Assembly: GCA_021804525.1 (NCBI GenBank)
Contig: JAJZHJ010000043.1
Coordinates: 1 to 8,322 of the forward strand
DNA: 8,322 bases
Origin: Bacteroidota bacterium
Lineage (GTDB): Bacteria; Bacteroidota; Bacteroidia; Bacteroidales; Paludibacteraceae
Reading direction: 5' to 3'
The notes beneath the pieces are model-generated. The model was given only the letters and a program-made list of their open reading frames with translations, was not told the DNA's origin and made no database searches. Below, one piece after another: positions 1-7,137 of the stretch. A program made the position numbers and the translations under genes. How positions within the stretch are numbered: the stretch's first letter is position 1; every line of letters starts with the position of its first letter.

Positions 1-38
1 TTCAAAAAATGTAGCATTACCCGATTAGCTTGATTAAG

Positions 39-149
39 ATGAAACGAGCATGTAAATTACTTACACCCAAGAGTATGATAATGTTTTTATGCGAATTCCA
101 TACATCCTTAATGTTAGAAAATAAAATTTACGTATGAAACGAGCATGTA
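39..149 (+). repeat. Pair of 16-bp direct repeats, 95 bp apart
   Basis: ATGAAACGAGCATGTA occurs at 39-54 and again at 134-149. Together with the leader copies this makes a tandem arrangement with unit starts at 39, 134 and 225 (spacing 95 and 91 bp). The central part of each unit is not conserved. Both 16-mers could encode MKRAC at the start of tiny ORFs (39-137, 32 codons; 134-181, 15 codons). Confidence 0.8.
90..138 (+). repeat. Degenerate third copy of the leader repeat
   Basis: Aligned without gaps to 182-230 (with shared flanking bases), 35 of 49 positions agree, most strongly in the first 23 (GCGAATTCCATACATCC and on). It also ends at an ATG, at 134, that starts a 15-codon ORF. The best-matching unit begins at 90-91. 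It is an older relative of the 48-bp element in tandem with it. Confidence 0.7.
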
Positions 150-182
150 TAAACGATTCGCCAATGACGATGAATGTGTAAG

Positions 183-230
183 CGAGTTCCATATGACCTT
201 AATGAAAAAAATAAACAAATTCATATGAAA
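183..230 (+). repeat. 48-bp leader repeat, left copy, at the kdgF start
   Basis: This 48-bp sequence is identical, on the opposite strand, to 8263-8310. It contains CGAGTTCCATATGACC, then an A-rich tract with TAAACAAA, and ends with TTCATATGAAA, where the ATG is the kdgF start (225). Identity stops at both edges. Two CATATG palindromes (190-195 and 222-227) lie 32 bp apart. Confidence 0.95.
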
Positions 231-569
231 ACAAAAAGCGAAACGTTCTTATTGGAACATGAGAAAGAATGGGAGAAAGTGGGCGAGGGTGTTCGTCGTC
301 AAATCATGGGTTACGACGGCCATGTGATGATGGTGAAAGTTGCTTTTCAGCAAGGAGCAGAGGGCTATACGCACGAACATTTTCATTCACAATGCAGCTA
401 TGTGGCAAGTGGAAAATTTCAAGTCACGGTGGATGGCAAAATGAAACTGTTGACTACTGGCGATGCTTTTTATGTTGAACCCGATCAAATGCACGGCGTT
501 ATTTGTCTTGAAGAAGGGATGTTGATCGATTTTTTCAGCCCAATGAGAGAAGATTTTCTTCAAAAATAA
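225..569 (+). CDS. kdgF: KdgF-type cupin, unsaturated uronate processing
   Basis: A 114-residue single-domain cupin. KdgF enzymes linearise the 4,5-unsaturated monouronates released from pectin or alginate to open-chain keto sugars in the cytoplasm. What is seen: a first cupin motif with His50, His52 and Gln56 (HEHFHSQCSYVASG), a second with Gly79, Pro86 and His90 (GDAFYVEPDQMH), the N-terminal run WEKVGEGVRRQIMGY and the C-terminal LIDFFSPMREDFL, both of which I recall as typical of KdgF. The likely metal ligands are His50, His52, Gln56 and His90. The start at 225 is preferred over an in-frame ATG at 174, because residues from 174 to 224 are encoded by a 48-bp repeat that also precedes argD, and the family begins near this Met. 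No Shine-Dalgarno is seen; a TAAACAAA element lies 5 nt before the ATG. The gene stands alone on the + strand and no polysaccharide-utilisation genes are visible beside it. Family call firm; exact substrate inferred. Confidence 0.78.
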   Translation: MKTKSETFLLEHEKEWEKVGEGVRRQIMGYDGHVMMVKVAFQQGAEGYTHEHFHSQCSYVASGKFQVTVDGKMKLLTTGDAFYVEPDQMHGVICLEEGMLIDFFSPMREDFLQK

Positions 570-604
570 GCCACATTATTGGCACTGCATAAAGTGTGTA
601 TACT

Positions 605-652
605 AAATGATTCAGGCGGATTTACGATGGTTAGTCCGCCTGAATCATTTTT
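605..652 (+). terminator. Rho-independent terminator after kdgF
   Basis: A perfect 16-bp stem (605-620 with 635-650, core ATTCAGGCGGA) closes a 14-nt loop and runs into five T on the + strand (648-652). It lies 35 nt after the kdgF stop. On the - strand the trailing sequence has a poorer U-tract, so its main direction is probably +. Confidence 0.85.
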
Positions 653-671
653 ATCTCTATGGCTCTTTTCA

Positions 672-786
672 TTATACCGTTGGAGTGGGGTCATTCGGTT
701 TTGCGTTGTTTGCATCGTTGGTGCCTTTGCGGCGTGCAAGCAGATCAGCATAATATTTACGGGCGATATTCAGCTTTCCAAACCAA
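672..786 (-). pseudogene. Possible 3' remnant of an unidentified gene
   Basis: Reading the - strand just beyond the mutB terminator, one frame runs open to the double stop TAATGA at 674-669 and encodes a hydrophilic tail that includes LNIARKYYADLLARRKG. Codon choice looks coding-like, with balanced GC at third positions. No start codon lies in this stretch; the frame opens upstream only by running back through the terminator hairpin and the mutB end, which is a shadow. I do not recognise the protein. It may be the end of a gene whose 5' part was deleted, or chance. Confidence 0.25.
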
Positions 787-821
787 AAAAGACGCCGCTC
801 CTTTCGGAAACGGCGTCTTTT
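787..821. terminator. Hairpin terminator after mutB, possibly bidirectional
   Basis: Arms AAAAGACGCCG (787-797) and CGGCGTCTTTT (811-821) pair over 11 bp around a 13-nt loop. The stem base is A-rich on one side and T-rich on the other, so it can terminate in both directions. It begins 22 nt after the mutB stop, which makes mutB the last gene of its operon. It could also stop leftover transcription from the kdgF side. Confidence 0.85.
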
Positions 822-843
822 AATTTGAATAATCAGGAAGGGC

Positions 844-2967
844 TTATTCTGCGAGCAGAATTTCCAATATCTGGCAAGCAGCTTTGGCAACAGGTGATCC
901 AGGGCCAAAGATAGCGGCTACGCCGGCTTTGTACAAGAAATCATAGTCTTGTGCCGGAATAACTCCTCCGGCGATGACGAGGATATCTTCGCGTCCCAAT
1001 TTTTTCAGTTCTGCGATAACTTGCGGGATAAGGGTTTTGTGTCCAGCAGCTAAGGAGGAAACGCCCAACACATGCACGTCGTTTTCGACAGCATCTTTGG
1101 CAGCTTCCGCCGGTGTTTGGAACAATGGCCCCATGTCGACATCGAATCCGCAGTCGGCATAGCCGGTTGCTACCACTTTGGCTCCACGGTCGTGCCCATC
1201 CTGACCCATTTTGGCAATCATGATGCGGGGACGACGACCTTCTTTTTTGGCAAACTGTTCTGTCAGTTCGCAAGCGCGCAGGAAGTCTGCGTCTTGTTTT
1301 GTTTCGGATGAGTACACGCCTGAAATAGTTCTTATGGTTGCTTTATAACGGCCTACGACTTTTTCGCAGGCATAAGAAATTTCTCCTAAAGTAGCACGTA
1401 CCTGAGCTGCTTTAACTGCCAGTTCAAGCAAGTTGCCCTGTCCCGATTTAACCGCTTCCGTAATGGCCTCGAGCGCTTGATCGACGGCAGCTTGATTACG
1501 GGTTTGTTTCAATATATTCAGTCGTTCGATTTGTTGCTTGCGAACGGCGGTGTTATCCACTTCGAGAATATCAATCGGAGCTTGCTTGTCGAGGCAATAT
1601 TTGTTTACTCCGACAATGATTTGTTGCCCTGAGTCTATCTTAGCTTGCGTGCGTGCAGAAGCCTCTTCGATTCGCATTTTTGGAACGCCTGTTTCAATGG
1701 CTTTTGCCATACCGCCCAATTCTTCCACTTCCTGAATCAATGCCCATGCCTTTTCGGCCAACTCTTGCGTTAAGGTTTCCACGTAATAGGAACCTGCCCA
1801 AGGATCGACTTCGCGACAGATATTGGTCTCTTCCTGAATGTAGATTTGGGTGTTACGGGCAATACGTGCCGAGAAGTCGGTTGGAAGAGCGATAGCTTCA
1901 TCCAGCGCATTGGTGTGCAAAGATTGGGTATGACCTAATGCAGCCGCCATTGCTTCAATGACAGTCCGCCCTATGTTGTTATACGGATCTTGTTCGGTCA
2001 GTGACCAACCTGATGTTTGGCTGTGTGTACGCAACGCAAGTGATTTCGGATTTTTCGGATTGAATTGCTTTACGATTTTTGCCCATAGCAAACGCGCTGC
2101 ACGCATCTTGGCAATTTCCATGAAGTGATTCATGCCGATTGCCCAGAAGAATGACAGGCGTGGTGCAAACGTATCGATATCCATTCCGGCATTGACGCCT
2201 GCACGCAGGTATTCCAATCCGTCAGCCAGTGTGTAAGCCAACTCGATGTCAGCCGTAGCGCCTGCTTCTTGCATGTGGTACCCTGAAATAGAAATGGAAT
2301 TGAACTTTGGCATGTTTTTCGACGTGTATTCAAAGATGTCGGCAATGATCTTCATCGAGAATGAAGGTGGGTAAATATACGTATTACGCACCATAAATTC
2401 TTTCAAAATATCATTTTGAATGGTTCCTGCCATCTCTTCTAACTTGGCGCCTTGTTCCAGCCCTGCATTGATATAGAAGGCAAGGATAGGTAAAACAGCG
2501 CCATTCATGGTCATGGAAACAGACATTTTGTTGAGCGGGATGCTGTCGAAAAGTACTTTCATGTCTTCCACCGAGCAGATGGAAACGCCGGCTTTGCCCA
2601 CATCGCCTACTACGCGTTCGTGATCGGCATCGTATCCGCGATGGGTTGGAAGGTCAAAGGCTACGGATAACCCTTTTTGTCCACTGGCTAAGTTGCGACG
2701 ATAAAAAGCATTCGATTCTTCGGCAGTCGAAAATCCTGCATATTGACGAATCGTCCATGGGCGCATGGCGTACATCACACTGTACGGGCCGCGTAAGAAA
2801 GGCGAAATACCGGCGGCATAGTGGAGATGCTCCATGCCTTCGAGGTCATCTTTTGTATAGATTGATTTGACGTTGATTTGTTCAGGAGTTGTCCACGGAG
2901 TCGTCGCTATGGGACTCTTTCCTGCAGTTTCTCCCACAAATGGAAGTGTATGAAACGTTGGACGCAT
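844..2967 (-). CDS. mutB: Methylmalonyl-CoA mutase, large catalytic subunit
   Basis: The 707-residue catalytic subunit of adenosylcobalamin-dependent methylmalonyl-CoA mutase, which interconverts succinyl-CoA and (R)-methylmalonyl-CoA. In fermenting Bacteroidales this feeds propionate formation. The TIM-barrel domain fills about residues 30-560 and carries [20 protein letters not shown] (69-88), GTIQND (181-186), [13 protein letters not shown] (228-240) with the probable active-site His231, and [12 protein letters not shown] (313-324). By comparison with the Propionibacterium enzyme, Tyr66 and Gln184 are likely substrate contacts. The C-terminal cobalamin domain (about 578-707) has the base-off DGHDRG motif, with His592 as the expected lower axial cobalt ligand, then GVSSLAAGH (635-643) and the glycine-rich GGVIP (667-671). 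Length is normal and no residue looks damaged. It follows mutA by 76 bp with no terminator between, so the two are surely co-transcribed. The leader ACTAAACAAAAAGA near the ATG is identical to that of mutA. No epimerase, decarboxylase or MeaB chaperone gene is in the window. Confidence 0.97.
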   Translation of the reverse strand: MRPTFHTLPFVGETAGKSPIATTPWTTPEQINVKSIYTKDDLEGMEHLHYAAGISPFLRGPYSVMYAMRPWTIRQYAGFSTAEESNAFYRRNLASGQKGLSVAFDLPTHRGYDADHERVVGDVGKAGVSICSVEDMKVLFDSIPLNKMSVSMTMNGAVLPILAFYINAGLEQGAKLEEMAGTIQNDILKEFMVRNTYIYPPSFSMKIIADIFEYTSKNMPKFNSISISGYHMQEAGATADIELAYTLADGLEYLRAGVNAGMDIDTFAPRLSFFWAIGMNHFMEIAKMRAARLLWAKIVKQFNPKNPKSLALRTHSQTSGWSLTEQDPYNNIGRTVIEAMAAALGHTQSLHTNALDEAIALPTDFSARIARNTQIYIQEETNICREVDPWAGSYYVETLTQELAEKAWALIQEVEELGGMAKAIETGVPKMRIEEASARTQAKIDSGQQIIVGVNKYCLDKQAPIDILEVDNTAVRKQQIERLNILKQTRNQAAVDQALEAITEAVKSGQGNLLELAVKAAQVRATLGEISYACEKVVGRYKATIRTISGVYSSETKQDADFLRACELTEQFAKKEGRRPRIMIAKMGQDGHDRGAKVVATGYADCGFDVDMGPLFQTPAEAAKDAVENDVHVLGVSSLAAGHKTLIPQVIAELKKLGREDILVIAGGVIPAQDYDFLYKAGVAAIFGPGSPVAKAACQILEILLAE

Positions 2968-2974
2968 GATTCTT

Positions 2975-2982
2975 TTTGTTTA
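2975..2982 (-). promoter_or_regulatory. A-rich translation leader of mutB
   Basis: TAAACAAA lies 7 nt before the mutB ATG inside a 14-nt string (2971-2984) that is identical before mutA. No Shine-Dalgarno sequence is present. Bacteroidota commonly initiate on A-rich leaders; that this octamer acts as such is inferred from its recurrence at four starts in the window. Confidence 0.4.
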
Positions 2983-3043
2983 GTTGTGTTTATGTTATGA
3001 GCAGCAGACTTGTATATCGGCTACTATTTTGTCAATGAATTAA

Positions 3044-4936
3044 TCACTTTGCAATGCCTAATTGTTGGTTGAAATGACGTAAGGTGTCCAACACGTTGGA
3101 GCGGACATTGATGAAGTCTAAAATACCTTGCGCTTTCAGTTCGTCCATGCAAGCGGGTGCTCCGGCGACGACCAATAATTTCTTCCCGTCAATCGCTTTC
3201 TGTGCTTGAGGAGCGAGCGTTTCATACTCTTCATCACTCGAACAGAGTACTATGATGTCGGCGTTGGCTTGTTGAGCGGCGGCAACTCCTTCGTCAATGG
3301 TGTCGAATCCTAAATTGTCAATCACTTCGTAACCCGCGCAAGCAAAGAAATTGCTGGAGAATTGAGCGCGTGCCAAACGCATTGACAAACTGCCAATAGT
3401 CAACATAAACACTTTCGGATGTTTTCCTGATTTTTCCGTAGCTAAACGCAACGCTTCAAACTCGCTTGCGCCACGATTGAAGTCGAGCACAGGGGTGCCT
3501 TCTTTCGGTTGACATGCATGCAAGAATGGTTCTTCTATTTTGTCGCCCGCTACTTCGGTGAAGTTAGGATATTGATTGGTTCCCAACAGAATCTCGCGAC
3601 GGCTTGAGAGCGCTTTTCGACGGTTAGTATTGGTGGTGTTTATGGCAGCTTGTATGTTGCCTGCAGCAACCTCTGCCATAAAGCCTCCTTTTTCTTCAAC
3701 TGCGAGAAACAATTTCCATGCTTGTTCGGCAATAGCATCTGTCAGGTTTTCGATGTAATAAGAGCCTGCTCCGGGATCGACCACTTTGTCCAAATGGCTT
3801 TCTTCTTTCAACAATAGTTGTTGATTTCGTGCTATGCGTTCTGAAAAATCGTCCGATTTTTTGAAAGCTGTGTCAAATGGCATTACGGTAAGCGAATCGA
3901 CTCCGGCAAGAACAGCCGACATAGCTTCAGTTTGTGAGCGTAGCATGTTCACGTATGGATCAAACGAGGTCATGTTCCATTGTGAAGTCTCAGCATGAAT
4001 AATCATTTTGGATGCACAACGTTCCATACCGTCCGGTTCATTATTGCTGCAAACTTTTGGGCATTTTTCTCCATAGGCGAAAACAATGTTGCTCCACAAG
4101 AAGCGTGCGGCACGGAATTTGGCTATTTCCATGAAGTAATTGGAGCTGATGCCGAAATTGAAACTGATTTTCTTCCCTACTTTTTCAGCAGAAAATCCTT
4201 TTTCGACTAATTGTGCCAGTAAGTCATTTCCCCACGCTAGCGCGTAGCCTAATTCTTGATAGATGTATGCTCCGGCATTATTGAAATAGATAGGATTGAT
4301 GGCAATGGTACGGAATTTCGGCAAATAGTCCGAAGCGGTCATGACGGCTGCATAGCGGTCTGCCAAGTTTTCGAGTACTTTGCCATGTGCCAAACGATGT
4401 CCGAGTGGATCAAAATTGATGGAACCAAAAACACGCTTTGGTTCAATGCCCATTTCTTTCACGTAGGCAACATAAATTTCTACCAATTTTACTGCGGACA
4501 TGACGCACGTGTCGAAATGAATTTCAACCTGTGTAATGTCAATATCTTTGAGCAATGCAGCCATCGATTCTGTTTTTACCGCATCGCTGTCGAATGTGAT
4601 ATCAAGCGCCGTTACACCTTGAGAGATTAGCGCGATTGCTTTTTCATGTGCAGCATCAAGGCATTTTGCGCAAACATTGACTTTTTGACGAACACGCCAG
4701 CTATTGTTTTGCTTCGTGCCCCGAACGTACGGAAATTTTCCCGGAAGTTCGCCGTGCGTTTTCAGGCCGACCAAATCTTCTTCACGATAAAATGGTTGCA
4801 CGTTAATGCCTTCGTTCGTGTGCCAGACTAATTTTTTGTCGAAGTCGGCGCCTTTCAAGTCTCTCGTAATGACATCCATCCATTCTTGTGTGGAAACGGG
4901 TGGAAATTCTGAGAACAGTGAATGTGAATGATCCAT
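3044..4936 (-). CDS. mutA: Methylmalonyl-CoA mutase, small subunit
   Basis: The 630-residue non-catalytic partner of MutB; the two form a heterodimer in which only MutB binds cobalamin. The family N-terminus is visible (FPPVSTQEWMDVITRDLKGA, 11-30), followed by a degenerate TIM barrel with FGISSNYFMEIAKFRAARFLW (261-281), QWNMTSFDPYVNMLRSQTEAM (319-339), FSERIARN (364-371) and VDPGAGSYYIE (386-396). The C-terminal domain (about 505-630) keeps the flavodoxin-like fold pattern but has IGSLSM (514-519) where the large subunit has DGHDRG, so the axial histidine is missing, as expected for this subunit. It is the first gene of the mutAB operon. The start is supported by homology and by the TAAACAAA leader 5 nt upstream. 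About 240 bp separate it from the gapA terminator, leaving room for a long 5' untranslated region. The gene looks intact. Confidence 0.95.
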   Translation of the reverse strand: MDHSHSLFSEFPPVSTQEWMDVITRDLKGADFDKKLVWHTNEGINVQPFYREEDLVGLKTHGELPGKFPYVRGTKQNNSWRVRQKVNVCAKCLDAAHEKAIALISQGVTALDITFDSDAVKTESMAALLKDIDITQVEIHFDTCVMSAVKLVEIYVAYVKEMGIEPKRVFGSINFDPLGHRLAHGKVLENLADRYAAVMTASDYLPKFRTIAINPIYFNNAGAYIYQELGYALAWGNDLLAQLVEKGFSAEKVGKKISFNFGISSNYFMEIAKFRAARFLWSNIVFAYGEKCPKVCSNNEPDGMERCASKMIIHAETSQWNMTSFDPYVNMLRSQTEAMSAVLAGVDSLTVMPFDTAFKKSDDFSERIARNQQLLLKEESHLDKVVDPGAGSYYIENLTDAIAEQAWKLFLAVEEKGGFMAEVAAGNIQAAINTTNTNRRKALSSRREILLGTNQYPNFTEVAGDKIEEPFLHACQPKEGTPVLDFNRGASEFEALRLATEKSGKHPKVFMLTIGSLSMRLARAQFSSNFFACAGYEVIDNLGFDTIDEGVAAAQQANADIIVLCSSDEEYETLAPQAQKAIDGKKLLVVAGAPACMDELKAQGILDFINVRSNVLDTLRHFNQQLGIAK

Positions 4937-4941
4937 GTCTT

Positions 4942-4949
4942 TTTGTTTA
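4942..4949 (-). promoter_or_regulatory. A-rich translation leader of mutA
   Basis: TAAACAAA sits 5 nt before the mutA ATG, within a 14-nt string (4938-4951) identical to that before mutB. The same octamer at the same 5-nt spacing precedes kdgF and argD. Its role in initiation is inferred. Confidence 0.4.
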
Positions 4950-4951
4950 GT

Positions 4952-5177
4952 GAGTCGTTGTGTGATATGAATAGATATGTAATTATACGTTGTGCGGTCA
5001 AGCGATCGAATTTTTCAAAATATGCGATCGTTGCTTATCAGACATTATGAAGCCTAAAGTGACAGGCTGAAGGTTGAAGTTGTGTGCATCGTGTCCAACA
5101 CCGCGTTTTTCAAGAGTGTTTTTCGATATAATAGAAGGTCAAATTTAATGGAAACAGAAATGAGTTCATTTCAGTCT
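4952..5177 (-). promoter_or_regulatory. Upstream region of mutAB with candidate promoter
   Basis: This non-coding stretch lies between the gapA terminator and mutA. The only match to the Bacteroidetes -7 box (TAnnTTTG) on the - strand is TAAATTTG at 5147-5140; no good TTTG -33 box lies at the usual spacing, so the call is weak. If used, it gives a leader of nearly 200 nt. Inside that leader are the repeated heptamer GCGATCG (5002-5008 and 5024-5030), which forms an imperfect hairpin, and a small AGCCT/AGGCT stem (5051-5068). I see no B12-box or other riboswitch core. Confidence 0.3.
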
Positions 5178-5211
5178 AAAAAAGAGGAAGCCACCTTTTT
5201 GAGGCGGCTTC
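5178..5211 (-). terminator. Rho-independent terminator of gapA
   Basis: On the - strand, GAAGCCGCC (5211-5203) pairs with GGTGGCTTC (5195-5187), giving nine pairs including one G-U, around a 7-nt loop. A U-rich tail with six T (5183-5178) follows. The wobble pair is an A-C mismatch on the + strand, which fixes the direction. It starts 21 nt after the gapA stop. Confidence 0.85.
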
Positions 5212-5232
5212 GCACGATGATTCTATGATGAA

Positions 5233-6234
<1,002 letters not shown>

Positions 6235-6267
6235 CTAACTGTTTTAATGGTTCATTAAAATTTCGCA

Positions 6268-6298
6268 CAAATATACTGCTTTTTCTATGAGTAACAAT
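6268..6298 (-). promoter_or_regulatory. gapA promoter of Bacteroidetes type
   Basis: On the - strand the -7 box TATATTTG (6275-6268) matches TAnnTTTG exactly. The element ATTG (6298-6295) lies 19 nt upstream, where the family expects TTTG at -33. The predicted start of transcription falls about 25-35 nt before the gapA ATG. Between box and ATG is a perfect 8-bp inverted repeat, TTTTAATG (6242-6249) with CATTAAAA (6253-6260), which may be an operator or a small leader hairpin. Confidence 0.65.
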
Positions 6299-6372
6299 GC
6301 TTTCTTGAGAATTAATACTGATTTTTTTCTCTAATTAATGGTTCTTTGAAAATAAATGAGTTACCTCTTGAT

Positions 6373-7101
6373 TCAGGTTTCAAATTGAGCTAAAATGTCT
6401 GCCAAATGAATCACTTTTAGCGGTACCATATTTTTTCGGCAATAGCCGGCTATGTTCATGGCACACGAAGCCTCGGTTGTAACAATGTATTCTGCTCCAC
6501 TTTCGACTCCGTTACGTACTTTGTTGGCTACCATCGCTGACGATATTTCCGTGTTTTTGATGGAGAAGGTACCTCCGAACCCACAACAAACTTCGCTTTC
6601 GTTCATTTCGATCAACTCAAGTCCTTTAACATGGCTGAGCAGTTCACGTGGTTCCGTCTTAATGCCGTATTCGCGCAAGGCCGAACAGGAATCGTGAAAC
6701 GTGACTTTGTGAGGAAAGGTTGCGCCAAGATCGGTTATGTGCAACACATTGACCAAAAAATCGGATAGCTCATACATGTTGCGGCTGACTTGCGTGTGTC
6801 GTTGCAACTGTTCAGGTTGATTTTTGAATAGTGAAGGATAGTCGTTGATAATAAACCCAGAACACGAACCGGAAGGAGAAACAATGGGTATATCTTCCTC
6901 AAAATCATGTAAGAATTTTATGGCAAGTTGTCGAGATTCATTCCAGTAGCCACTGTTGAAAGCCGGTTGACCGCAACAGGTTTGATTGGAGTTGTAATGT
7001 ACTTCACATCCTGCTTTTTCAAGTATTTTGACTGTATTAAACCCTGTTTCAGGATAAAGTTGATCAATGAAACAGGGTATAAATAATTGAACTTTAGTCA
7101 T
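6373..7101 (-). CDS. LutA-type Fe-S oxidoreductase with two CCG domains
   Basis: A 242-residue protein made of two cysteine-rich CCG domains (PF02754), the architecture and length of LutA/YkgE. The first domain has Cys10, Cys42-Cys43-Gly and Cys80; the second has Cys139 (HDSCSALR), Cys172-Cys173-Gly (VCCGFGG) and Cys213. These cysteines are expected to bind an iron-sulfur cluster. No signal peptide or membrane segment is seen, so it is cytoplasmic. LutA works with LutB and LutC in oxidation of L-lactate to pyruvate. Neither partner is here: the next gene downstream is gapA with its own promoter, and argD is 36 bp upstream. The sequence after the stop (6232-6372) shows no clear terminator for this gene. 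Either LutB/LutC lie elsewhere, or this protein serves another redox partner, as CCG proteins also occur in heterodisulfide-reductase-like and glycolate-oxidase complexes. Family call strong; substrate unproven. Confidence 0.85.
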   Translation of the reverse strand: MTKVQLFIPCFIDQLYPETGFNTVKILEKAGCEVHYNSNQTCCGQPAFNSGYWNESRQLAIKFLHDFEEDIPIVSPSGSCSGFIINDYPSLFKNQPEQLQRHTQVSRNMYELSDFLVNVLHITDLGATFPHKVTFHDSCSALREYGIKTEPRELLSHVKGLELIEMNESEVCCGFGGTFSIKNTEISSAMVANKVRNGVESGAEYIVTTEASCAMNIAGYCRKNMVPLKVIHLADILAQFET

Positions 7102-7137
7102 TTTGACGATGCCTTAAATGGCTTATATTGTCTGTTA

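Larger units (their letters stand above)
1..224 (+). other. Repeat-rich non-coding region upstream of kdgF
   Basis: No recognisable gene lies here. The region holds the tandem leader copies and three small overlapping ORFs (39-137, 134-181 and 145-228). The first overlaps the second as ATGA, and the third overlaps the kdgF start as ATGA. I find no exact TAnnTTTG promoter box on the + strand, so the kdgF promoter is not located. Confidence 0.5.

Noticed and set aside
39..149. CRISPR array or integron attC cassette array in the left repeats
   Set aside because: Only two short direct repeats 95 bp apart, no palindromic repeat of CRISPR type, no spacers of even length, and no integrase or cas gene.
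174..224. An N-terminal extension of kdgF from ATG 174
   Set aside because: The added residues come from the 48-bp repeat that also precedes argD in the same frame, and the KdgF family starts near the Met at 225.
579..914. A 111-codon + strand ORF
   Set aside because: It runs through both terminator hairpins and into mutB antisense, with no recognisable protein features.
4256..4630. A 124-codon + strand ORF antisense to mutA
   Set aside because: It is the mirror of a strongly conserved coding sequence and shows no domain of its own.
3044..4936. MutA as a damaged mutase because it lacks the DxHxxG motif
   Set aside because: Loss of this motif is normal in the small subunit of heterodimeric methylmalonyl-CoA mutase.
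4937..5177. Cobalamin riboswitch before the B12-dependent mutase
   Set aside because: No B12-box-like core was found, and such riboswitches usually control B12 synthesis, transport or B12-independent enzymes rather than mutAB.
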